NCBI GenBank assembly: GCA_934278925.1 | Contig: CAKQWJ010000043.1 | Location: 1 to 8,276, forward strand | Reading direction: 5' to 3' | DNA length: 8,276 nt | Source: an uncultured Clostridia bacterium | GTDB taxonomy: Bacteria > Bacillota > Clostridia > Peptostreptococcales > Anaerovoracaceae | In this document: one piece after another, positions 1-5,707 of the stretch | How positions within the stretch are numbered: the first letter of the stretch is position 1 | Layout: every line of letters begins with the position of its first letter | Translations under genes and position numbers: made by a program | The notes under the pieces: generated by a model | Database searches by the model: none | Told to the model about the DNA's origin: nothing | Seen by the model: only the letters and a program-made list of their open reading frames with translations

Positions 1-394
1 GAATAAGGCTTTCCCGGGGGTGGGGCGCAAACTCCCACCGCCGCCGGCGGCTTTTCCAGGCGCAAGGTTTGCGCCCCTCGACGGTAGAATAAAGCTTTCC
101 CGGGGGTGGGGCGCCAACTCTCACCGCCGGCGGCGGCTTTTCCCGGCAAAAGGTTTGCGCCCCTCGACGGAGGAATAAGGCTTTCCCGGGAGTGAGGCGC
201 AAACTCTCACGGCCGGCGGCGGCTTTTCCAGGCGCAAGGTTTGCGCCCCTCGACGGTAGAATAAGGCTTTCCCGGGAATGGGGCGCAAACTCACACCGCC
301 GCCGGAGGCTCTTCCAGTCAAAATGTTTGCGCCCCTCGACGGTAGAATAAGGCTTTCCTGGGAATGGGGCGCAAACTCACACCGCCGGCGGGGC
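1..394. repeat. 86-bp tandem repeat array, 4 full copies plus a partial fifth
   Basis: Units begin at 1, 87, 173, 259 and 345, each with GAATAAGGCTTTCC or a one-base variant, so the period is exactly 86 bp. The last copy decays at about 394. Copies differ by a few substitutions and I see no indels. Each unit has an outer inverted repeat, GGGGCGCAAAC and GTTTGCGCCCC (22-32 and 67-77 in unit 1), around a 34-nt spacer that carries a GC palindrome (40-51 in unit 1). The period is not a multiple of three, so open frames across the array change frame at each copy and I do not call them genes. The array reaches the window edge and may continue upstream. Confidence 0.95.
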
Positions 395-420
395 TGAATT
401 CTTCCACCCCCGGCCCGCCA

Positions 421-462
421 TATAAAAACAGTGGCGGCGATGAATCCATTCATCGCCGCCAC
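421..462 (-). terminator. Intrinsic terminator of the lipoprotein/218-aa operon
   Basis: A perfect 15-bp inverted repeat (431-445 with 448-462, core GTGGCGGCGATGAAT) is followed on the minus strand by TGTTTTTATA. A GC-rich stem plus U-tract in this orientation fits rho-independent termination of minus-strand transcription. It lies about 90 nt past the stop codon at 555, which also keeps minus-strand transcripts out of the 86-bp repeat array. The plus strand has no U-tract after the stem, so it looks one-directional. Confidence 0.85.
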
Positions 463-465
463 CAC

Positions 466-554
466 TAAGCATCACTTCTTATTCCGGCTATTCGGCGCCC
501 AACTGTCCCGCGCCCAGCTATTCCGCGCCCGCCCACGCAGCGCCCACTTATTCG
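466..554 (-). repeat. Degenerate short direct repeats in the 3' untranslated region
   Basis: Between the stop codon at 555 and the terminator, the minus strand carries TGGGCGC several times in units of about 15 nt, for example GGAATAGCTGGGCGC followed directly by GGGACAGTTGGGCGC. GAATA also recurs (GAATAAG, GAATAGC). The frame after the TAG stop stays open for about 29 codons through these units. No start codon or ribosome-binding site was found in it, so it is treated as non-coding. Confidence 0.5.
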
Positions 555-1211
555 CTACTCCGCATCCGGCACCCACATCAGGTAGATTTTGCCCTCTGCC
601 TGTACCATTTGGAAGGTAATCGCATCGTCCTTCCGCAGGCCGAAATCCTGCTTCGGCGCTTCCAGCAGTTCACCGCGAATCTCCGTCTCGCCGAAGCCGG
701 TGCACTTCACCCATACGTATTCCGGGTACAGACCCGCCTTCTGCACGATGACGCTGACGTATTCCGGGCACTCCACGTTCCGGCTTCCGTCGATCAGCTC
801 CAGGTCGTAAATCAGCTGGCGCAGCTTTTCCTTGGTCTCGAACTGCTCCCGCGTCTGCGCCGCAATGCTGTCAAAGGCGCTCCAATCCACATCCAGCTCG
901 CCCTGATCCAGGAATTTCTTATAGCACACGTCGCCGTAGCGAACCCGCGCCATCTGCTCCGTCACATCCGGTCCGGCTTCCAACTCTCCATCGTCCATCT
1001 TTGCAGAGCACAGGATGTAGAAGCTGAGGCCCAGCCCCTCTTCGATATAGCAATATGTCAGAATTCCGGTAGCCCCTTCCATGACGGTAAAAGCATCTTT
1101 CAGTGCATCCATATCTTCCGGGCATTCGATGTATTGATACCGGTGATACAGTTCCCGAAAATTTGCTTCTTCCATTACTCTCAGCTTCGCCGTCTGCATA
1201 TTCTCCGCCAT
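555..1211 (-). CDS. Uncharacterised 218-aa protein with a DUF2314/DUF4026-like C-terminus
   Basis: This is a soluble, acidic protein with no signal peptide or membrane segment, so probably cytoplasmic. The last 60 residues (YPEYVWVKCTGFGE, then GELLEAPKQDFGLRKDDAITF) resemble the beta-rich module of DUF2314/DUF4026 proteins, in which a WV motif precedes a G-x-L-x-x-x-P turn and a Gly/Asp-rich strand. That match is from memory and is tentative. The ATG directly follows the TAA of the upstream lipoprotein gene (TAAATG), so translation is probably coupled. An AAAGGA lies 12 nt upstream, a little far, and an internal ATG at codon 5 is an alternative start. The gene ends with TAG 90 nt before a terminator. 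No function can be assigned. Confidence 0.85.
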   Translation of the reverse strand: MAENMQTAKLRVMEEANFRELYHRYQYIECPEDMDALKDAFTVMEGATGILTYCYIEEGLGLSFYILCSAKMDDGELEAGPDVTEQMARVRYGDVCYKKFLDQGELDVDWSAFDSIAAQTREQFETKEKLRQLIYDLELIDGSRNVECPEYVSVIVQKAGLYPEYVWVKCTGFGETEIRGELLEAPKQDFGLRKDDAITFQMVQAEGKIYLMWVPDAE

Positions 1212-2033
1212 TTAATCGTCCATTCCTTTCTCTAACTGCGCTATCATATCATCCGAGGACACGGACAGTGCCGAATCCGTATCGAAACAGGACCAGATGG
1301 ATGTTTCATCGTATCCGCTGAACAGAATCGCTTTGTCCAAATTCTGGAAGGATTCGTGGAACAGCTTCTTGCCCAGTTTCACCGTGATTTTCTTTCCGTT
1401 ACGGGAATACTCATCGGAGATTTCATTGGTATTGTCCTCCGACGGCCCGTATTCATTTTCCAGCATGCCTTCCTGCTTCAGCGTAGTTCCATCCACCGTA
1501 TAGGCGCAGACCCGATAGGTGATGGAAGAATCTCCGCTGGTACGGTAAATGTAGAACTTGCCGTCCTTGCCGGTGAACACCACGTAGTTCACCCCGGCGC
1601 CGGCCTGTACGTCCGACAGCAGCGATTCCGCGCCGTTGGCATCACTCTTCATCTCCACCGTCTCGTCGTCCTTCACCGTATAGATGTGCAGGTCCGCCTG
1701 ATGGTTGTTCACCGCCTCCATCAAAAACAGCTCCGGTACGCCGTCCGAATTGATATCGCACAGCGCCGCCTGGCGGTCGATGGTCACCAGATCCGAGCTT
1801 ACCTCCCGCTGCCAGTTGTAGTTATCCACCGAATATTTCTTGTCCTGAATCAGCGTATCGTACAGGGTGTACACCTCACTGAGATCCACATCCGTCTTCT
1901 GTTCCGTTTCCACCTGCTTCGTCTCCTGACCGTCATCCGCAGATTTGCCTTCGTCTGCGGATTTGCTGCAGGCGCTCATGCCCAGCACCAGCATCGCCAC
2001 GCAAAGGCACCCAATCCATCTTTTCATCTTCAT
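1212..2033 (-). CDS. Secreted lipoprotein with a D-x-N-x-D-G (VCBS/EF-hand-like) motif
   Basis: The protein is 273 aa from ATG at 2033. That start has AAAGGGGG seven nt upstream. An in-frame ATG 27 bp earlier has no such site and would spoil the signal peptide. The N-terminus MKMKRW is followed by a hydrophobic run and the lipobox GMSAC, so Cys22 is the predicted lipidated residue and the protein should be anchored outside the membrane. A low-complexity Ser/Asp/Glu/Lys stretch (about 23-50) is a likely tether. CDINSDGVPELFL (around 92-104) is the acidic loop seen in VCBS/FG-GAP-type and EF-hand-like calcium-binding segments. The rest is beta-rich and not recognised. It is first in a two-gene unit with the 218-aa protein, which abuts its stop codon. 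Ligand and role are unknown. Confidence 0.88.
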   Translation of the reverse strand: MKMKRWIGCLCVAMLVLGMSACSKSADEGKSADDGQETKQVETEQKTDVDLSEVYTLYDTLIQDKKYSVDNYNWQREVSSDLVTIDRQAALCDINSDGVPELFLMEAVNNHQADLHIYTVKDDETVEMKSDANGAESLLSDVQAGAGVNYVVFTGKDGKFYIYRTSGDSSITYRVCAYTVDGTTLKQEGMLENEYGPSEDNTNEISDEYSRNGKKITVKLGKKLFHESFQNLDKAILFSGYDETSIWSCFDTDSALSVSSDDMIAQLEKGMDD

Positions 2034-2068
2034 GGCGTTTCCCCCTTTCCGGAAGGTCATTTTCTTAT

Positions 2069-2100
2069 ATTATATCGGAGAAAAATAACCCCTGTGTGAA
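2069..2100 (-). promoter_or_regulatory. Putative promoter of the lipoprotein operon
   Basis: A perfect TATAAT -10 lies on the minus strand at 2069-2074, 36 nt before the ATG at 2033. The -35 is poor. TTCACA at 2095-2100 is the nearest match but sits 20 nt away; the hexamer at optimal spacing is ACACAG. An activator or flexible spacing may be needed. Confidence 0.55.
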
Positions 2101-2155
2101 AACACCGTGCATATTTCCCCAAAAACATTTTTCTTTCTCCCCGGTGAACCGGCTA

Positions 2156-2815
2156 TTACCAGTTGGTGGCGATATCGATCTGAGTCGGATTCCGGCTGGC
2201 AAAACCGCCGGTATCGCAAACGATGGCCAAGCCCAAACTTGTTTTTACAATGGATCCTCTCGGATGACGGCTGAGGTTCGCCGCTACCATGATGTAGTTC
2301 CCCAGCATTTTGCAGCCGTCCTTTCGCTCCCAATAGGCATCCGTATTTCCCATTCCACGCATGGTTCGAACCACGCCGGACATGTTCAGATTGTAGTAGG
2401 TTTCTTTTCCGTTGGGGCCGCTGGCCGTTCCGCCGGAACGGGAAAGTCGGCCGCCGCTGTAGCTGTAGGCACTCTGTACGATGTCATAGACTTCCGACGA
2501 GCCGATATTGGTATCGGTGGATGCCGGCACGTATTCCAGATTCTCCGCCTTCTTGGCAATCCGGCGAACATAAGCCTTTTCAATCAGGTCGGCGCCTGTT
2601 TTCTTCGTTCTCTTTGCAGTTCCGGTGACCTCACCGGCAATCTGGTTCTGCACCAGATCTACGGCAATGGCTTCCGCCTGCTTCTGCAGCCGGGCGTTTT
2701 GCCGGGTAAGATACACGGTGTAAAAAATATCCAGCACCATTCCCGCCGCCGCAATCAGTTCTGCGGCGAGAATCATCGCCATTATTTTCTTGCTGAGATT
2801 TTTTAATCGATGCAT
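2156..2815 (-). CDS. Single-pass membrane protein with a 3D-like (double-psi barrel type) C-terminus
   Basis: This 219-aa protein starts at ATG 2815, with AGGAG five nt upstream (2821-2825). A GTG two codons earlier overlaps that AGGAG and is unlikely to be used. Residues about 11-36 form one hydrophobic segment after a basic N-terminus (KNLSKK), so the rest should lie outside the cell, preceded by a charged, possibly coiled-coil stretch (38-60). The C-terminus contains GNYIMVAANLSRHPRGSIVK, then a Gly-rich strand and VCDTGGFA (from residue 199), ending IDIATNW. A DTG followed by an I-D-I-A strand resembles 3D-domain or RlpA-like barrels of cell-wall proteins. By analogy a wall-related role is possible, but a complete catalytic site is not evident. 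It has its own promoter 68 bp after the translation-factor stop. Confidence 0.85.
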   Translation of the reverse strand: MHRLKNLSKKIMAMILAAELIAAAGMVLDIFYTVYLTRQNARLQKQAEAIAVDLVQNQIAGEVTGTAKRTKKTGADLIEKAYVRRIAKKAENLEYVPASTDTNIGSSEVYDIVQSAYSYSGGRLSRSGGTASGPNGKETYYNLNMSGVVRTMRGMGNTDAYWERKDGCKMLGNYIMVAANLSRHPRGSIVKTSLGLAIVCDTGGFASRNPTQIDIATNW

Positions 2816-2849
2816 AGTCACTCCTGTCTCGTTCCCTTACGATAGCTGT

Positions 2850-2877
2850 ATTATACCACAGGAGATTTCCAATCCAA
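2850..2877 (-). promoter_or_regulatory. Promoter of the 3D-like membrane protein gene
   Basis: On the minus strand, TATAAT at 2850-2855 is preceded by TGG, giving an extended -10 (TGnTATAAT). A partial -35, TTGGAT, lies at 2872-2877 with a 16-bp spacer. Transcription would start about 30 nt before the ATG at 2815. The site begins just after the stop codon at 2884, so this gene is probably transcribed independently of the fusion gene. Confidence 0.75.
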
Positions 2878-2883
2878 AATCTT

Positions 2884-5502
2884 CTACAATTCCTCCAGCA
2901 CTTCTCGGATTTCCTTCTCCGCCTCTTCCAGCTTCTCCAGAAATTCCCGGGAGGAATACCGGTCGGCTCCGTGGCCCAGCGCGTTCTGCTGCACCAGCGC
3001 ATCCGAAGAGATGACCCGGATGGACCGAGTCCCCTTGGCCTCATCCACCATCTTGCCGATGAGGATATCCGCCGGCTCTTCTTCCTTTGTATAGATTACC
3101 TGCACGCCAAAATGCTGTTCCGCGGACCCCACGCCGTACGGGACTTTATAGGCGTCGAACACCACGATCAGCTCGCACTGCATGTACCCCTGATAGTTCA
3201 CCAGCCGGTCGATGAGCTGCTGCCGGGCCGCCCCCAGGTCTTGGTTGGCCAGGCCCCGCAGGGTTTCCGAATAGTTGATCAGGTTGTACCCGTCGATGAT
3301 GACCAGATCGGATTTCGCCTCCCCGGTGCCCTTTGCGGGCCGCATGTGTTTTTTTCGGATTTCTTCATTGCGGGCCAAAGCCTCTGCCGTTGCGATGTCG
3401 TCCTGCTTCGTCCGGCGCTCCACCGGGCCCCTGTGCATGACTTTTTTGCTTTTACCGTAGGTACGTTCGAAAATCGCCCGAAGTTCTTCGTCGGAAGCCA
3501 TGGTTTGTCGCAGCCGTTCCCGGCGCATATCCCGCACGCTTTCCTCCGGGGCGCTGCTGCGAAGGGCGGAAGGCAGATGCATGTGCTCTTCCACCTCGTC
3601 CCAAGGAACGATATTGCCGGCGCCGTGGGACACGAATACCGAATCCGCCGGGTTTTCCAGATCCCGCTCCGGCTCGTAGGAACTGCGGGACAGCACTTCC
3701 TCCGGATTGTGGCACACGTCGTAGCCTTTTAGGGAGCAGAGAATTCGTCCCTGGCCGCCGGTGTAGGATGCCAGCGTCTCCGGGTAATCCATCAGGCCGG
3801 CCGCCGGCGCTTCCCCCGGCACCACGGAACGGTCGCCGGACTGTTCCAGATCGCCAATTTTTCCGCCCATCTGCTGGATATCCGTCATGGCTCTGCCCAC
3901 ATAGCCGGTGGGAACCTCGATGCGGAAGGTGAACCAGGGTTCCAGAATCACCGATTCCGCCTTCATCAGCCCGTTTCGAACCGCCCGGCAGGCCGCCTCC
4001 CGGAAGTCGCCGCCGCCGGTGTGCTTCTCGTGGGCTTTGCCCGCGGCCAATGTTATTTTTACATCCGTCAAAGGCGCCCCCAGCAGCACGCCCCGATGCT
4101 CTTTCTGCTCCAAATTCCCCAGAATCAGCCGCTGCCAGTTCCGGGCCAGCAGGTCTTCCGACAGGGTGCTGTTGTACACGATGCCGCTGCCCCGCTCCCC
4201 CGGTTCCAGAATCAGGTGCACCTCGGCGTAGTGGCGAAGGGGCTCGAAATGGCCCACACCTTCCACCGTATTCGTGATGGTCTCCTGGTAGATCAGGCTT
4301 CCGGTGCCGAATTCCACGGTGTACCCGTACCGCTCCTCAATCATGGTGCGCAGCACCTCCAGCTGAATCTGACCCATCAGCCGGATGCCGATCTCCGACG
4401 TCTCGCTGTTCCAGGTGACGTGAAGCTTCGGGTCTTCCTCCCCCAGCTCCCGGAAATGGCGCAGCACGGTGTGCACGTCCATGCCCTCCGGCACGATGAC
4501 GCTGTAGGTCATGAAGGGCTCCAGCACCTCGCCGCCGTCCGGGTCCGCGCTGCCCAACGCGTCGCCGGGAATCACGTGGGACAGGCCGGTGACCGCGCAC
4601 ACAGCCCCCGCTTCCGCCTCATCGGCGGAACGGTATTTCATCCCGGAATAGAATCGAATCTGATTCACCTTCTCTTCCCACGGCTCCCCGTTCTCGTCGG
4701 TGCCGTGCAGCAGGGTGCGCACCGCCAGCTTTCCTCCGGTAAGCCGAAGAAACACCAGCCGCTCCCCCCGCTCGTCCCGGCTCACCTTGAACACCTTGGC
4801 GCCGAAGCTCTCGTCATAGGTCGGTTCTTCCGTATACCGATCCAGGCAGTCCATCAGGTATTCGATACCCTGCATTTTCAGGGCGGACCCAAAAATACAC
4901 GGATACAGCCGCCGTTCCCGAACCGCCCGGGCGATATCGCTGTCACTTACCGGTCGGTCCATCAGCACCTGCTCCGCCAGCTCCGGCACCGCCAAAGTCA
5001 AGTCGTCCAGGAACTCCTCGCTGTCCCGGTTCCGGCTGAAATTCACGAAGCCTTCCCCGAAGGCCTCCTCTAATTCTTCGATAATCGTCTCCCGCTCCCG
5101 AACCGCCAGATCCATTTTGTTGACGAATACCATCACCGGAATGTTCCGTTGCCGCAGCAGCTTCCACAGGGTTTCCGTGTGGCTTTGGATGCCGTCCGGC
5201 GCCGAGATAATCAGCACGCCCAGGTCGATGACCGACAGCACCCGCTCCATTTCCGCCGAAAAATCCACGTGCCCCGGGGTGTCCAGGAAGGTCACCTCCG
5301 TGTTTCCCGCTTGGAACCGGGCCTGCTTCGAGAACACAGTAATGCCTCGGTTTCGCTCCACGGAATTTCCATCCAGATAGGAGTCCCCGTGATCCACCCG
5401 GCCCAGCCGCCGAATTTCGCCGGATCGGTAGAGCAAGCCCTCCGACAAAGTGGTTTTGCCCGCGTCAACGTGAGCCAATATTCCCATAATCAGTTTCTTC
5501 AT
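2884..5502 (-). CDS. Tet(M)/EF-G-like ribosomal GTPase fused to a Rae1/YacP NYN ribonuclease
   Basis: An 872-aa protein; typical Tet(M)-class proteins are about 640 aa. The start is ATG 5502 (MKKLIMGILA), with AAAGGA nine nt upstream. An in-frame ATG at 5574 has no ribosome-binding site and follows a T-run. The GTPase signatures are complete: P-loop AHVDAGKTT (10-18), RGIT (52-55), DTPGH with catalytic His78 (74-78), NKMD (128-131) and GSA (205-207). EF-G-like domains II to V follow to about residue 600. Next come FVSHGAGNIVPWDEVEEHMH and a charged linker. Residues 731-862 match Bacillus YacP/Rae1: IIDGYN (Asp737), VFDAY (Asp783), EPAD (Asp812) and SSDALVQQNALG (Asp834), so the acidic metal site appears intact. 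Tet(M) proteins act at the ribosomal A site, and Rae1 is an A-site mRNA endonuclease. I infer a combined rescue and mRNA-cleavage factor. The loop at 491-503 (HEKHTGGGDFREA) does not keep the Tet(M) YSPVSTP sequence, so drug resistance is doubtful. Confidence 0.96.
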   Translation of the reverse strand: MKKLIMGILAHVDAGKTTLSEGLLYRSGEIRRLGRVDHGDSYLDGNSVERNRGITVFSKQARFQAGNTEVTFLDTPGHVDFSAEMERVLSVIDLGVLIISAPDGIQSHTETLWKLLRQRNIPVMVFVNKMDLAVRERETIIEELEEAFGEGFVNFSRNRDSEEFLDDLTLAVPELAEQVLMDRPVSDSDIARAVRERRLYPCIFGSALKMQGIEYLMDCLDRYTEEPTYDESFGAKVFKVSRDERGERLVFLRLTGGKLAVRTLLHGTDENGEPWEEKVNQIRFYSGMKYRSADEAEAGAVCAVTGLSHVIPGDALGSADPDGGEVLEPFMTYSVIVPEGMDVHTVLRHFRELGEEDPKLHVTWNSETSEIGIRLMGQIQLEVLRTMIEERYGYTVEFGTGSLIYQETITNTVEGVGHFEPLRHYAEVHLILEPGERGSGIVYNSTLSEDLLARNWQRLILGNLEQKEHRGVLLGAPLTDVKITLAAGKAHEKHTGGGDFREAACRAVRNGLMKAESVILEPWFTFRIEVPTGYVGRAMTDIQQMGGKIGDLEQSGDRSVVPGEAPAAGLMDYPETLASYTGGQGRILCSLKGYDVCHNPEEVLSRSSYEPERDLENPADSVFVSHGAGNIVPWDEVEEHMHLPSALRSSAPEESVRDMRRERLRQTMASDEELRAIFERTYGKSKKVMHRGPVERRTKQDDIATAEALARNEEIRKKHMRPAKGTGEAKSDLVIIDGYNLINYSETLRGLANQDLGAARQQLIDRLVNYQGYMQCELIVVFDAYKVPYGVGSAEQHFGVQVIYTKEEEPADILIGKMVDEAKGTRSIRVISSDALVQQNALGHGADRYSSREFLEKLEEAEKEIREVLEEL

Positions 5503-5535
5503 GAATGGAATTCCTTTCGCCTTTGTGATATTGTA

Positions 5536-5566
5536 ATGATACCATGAGTGATAGAATTTGTGTAAA
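5536..5566 (-). promoter_or_regulatory. Possible proximal promoter of the GTPase-NYN gene
   Basis: On the minus strand, TATCAT (5536-5541) is preceded by TGG, an extended -10. TTTACA (5561-5566) is a 5/6 match to a -35, but the 19-bp spacer is long. A transcript from here would have a leader of about 28 nt and would skip the terminator hairpin at 5575-5608. A TACAAT at 5530-5535 is an overlapping alternative -10 without a -35. Confidence 0.45.
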
Positions 5567-5574
5567 ATTTCCAT

Positions 5575-5608
5575 AAAAAAAGAGCCGGAGCACCGAAGAT
5601 TTCCGACT
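5575..5608 (-). terminator. Terminator-like hairpin ahead of the GTPase-NYN gene (possible attenuator)
   Basis: Read on the minus strand, AGTCGGA (5602-5608) pairs with TCCGGCT (5583-5589), including one G-T pair, across a 12-nt loop. One C and then seven T residues (5581-5575) follow. That is an intrinsic terminator shape facing the GTPase-NYN gene, 72 nt before its ATG. No minus-strand gene ends here, so it either attenuates transcription entering from the distal promoter at 5661-5669 or blocks antisense transcripts coming from the regulator gene. Confidence 0.55.
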
Positions 5609-5637
5609 TTACACGGATTTTACAAATTCATGATAAT
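5608..5637 (+). promoter_or_regulatory. Putative promoter of the response regulator-kinase operon
   Basis: TTTACA (5608-5613) and GATAAT (5632-5637) each match the sigma-A consensus at 5 of 6 positions with an 18-bp spacer. The predicted start, near 5644, gives a leader of about 64 nt. The -35 is also the first TTTACA of a direct repeat, so a regulator bound there would overlap the promoter. Confidence 0.6.
5620..5631 (-). other. Possible three-codon leader ORF (Met-Asn-Leu-stop)
   Basis: The minus strand reads ATGAATTTGTAA, preceded by AAGGA (5640-5644) with an 8-nt gap, a good ribosome-binding geometry. It ends 11 nt before the terminator hairpin upstream of the GTPase-NYN gene. A translated leader peptide next to a terminator would fit ribosome-sensing attenuation, as known for tet(M) and many antibiotic-resistance leaders. 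It overlaps the TTTACA repeat and is only 12 nt long, so chance is possible. Confidence 0.3.
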
Positions 5638-5660
5638 GTTCCTTACATTGAAGTTTTAAG

Positions 5661-5669
5661 ATTGTAGCA
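5661..5669 (-). promoter_or_regulatory. Possible distal promoter of the GTPase-NYN gene
   Basis: The minus strand has TGCTACAAT (extended -10: TGC then TACAAT at 5661-5666). No good -35 is present; the hexamer at 17 bp is TCGTTT. Transcription starting near 5654 would give a leader of about 150 nt containing the three-codon ORF and the terminator hairpin. Confidence 0.35.
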
Positions 5670-5707
5670 TAGAGGAGTAAAGAAAACGAACACGAGGAGG
5701 TTTCGGT

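Larger units (their letters stand above)
5608..5647 (+). promoter_or_regulatory. PhoP-box-like TTTACA direct repeats
   Basis: TTTACA occurs at 5608-5613 and again at 5619-5624, separated by exactly 5 bp. A third TTACA lies at 5643-5647. An inverted copy (TGTAAA) lies at 5561-5566. Hexamers of this kind spaced by about 5 bp are the known pattern for Bacillus PhoP and related OmpR/PhoB-family regulators. The site stands directly upstream of such a regulator, so autoregulation, and control of the divergent fusion gene, are plausible inferences. Confidence 0.5.

Noticed and set aside
1..394. CRISPR array
   Set aside because: Units are contiguous near-copies of 86 bp with no unique spacers, and no cas gene is present in the window.
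121..465. A 114-codon open frame on the minus strand through the repeat array
   Set aside because: It consists of the tandem repeat read in shifting frames (86 is not a multiple of 3) plus the terminator hairpin, and has no ribosome-binding site or recognisable domain.
2110..2155. Terminator after the 3D-like gene (CCGG-TTCA-CCGG followed by A/T-rich DNA)
   Set aside because: The stem is only four pairs and the following sequence is A-rich before any T-run, so it is too weak to call.
4021..5073. A 350-codon plus-strand open frame opposite the GTPase gene
   Set aside because: It is antisense to highly conserved GTPase domains and its His/Gln/Arg/Val-rich translation is typical of the reverse complement of a GC-rich gene.
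2884..5502. Annotation as a tetracycline resistance gene
   Set aside because: Overall similarity to Tet(M) is clear, but the YSPVSTP loop is absent and a nuclease domain is fused, so resistance is not supported by the sequence.
5503..5574. In-frame upstream ATG adding 24 residues to the GTPase-NYN protein
   Set aside because: The ATG directly follows the seven-T terminator tract and has no ribosome-binding site. The ATG at 5502 has AAAGGA at good spacing and gives the standard N-terminus of the family.
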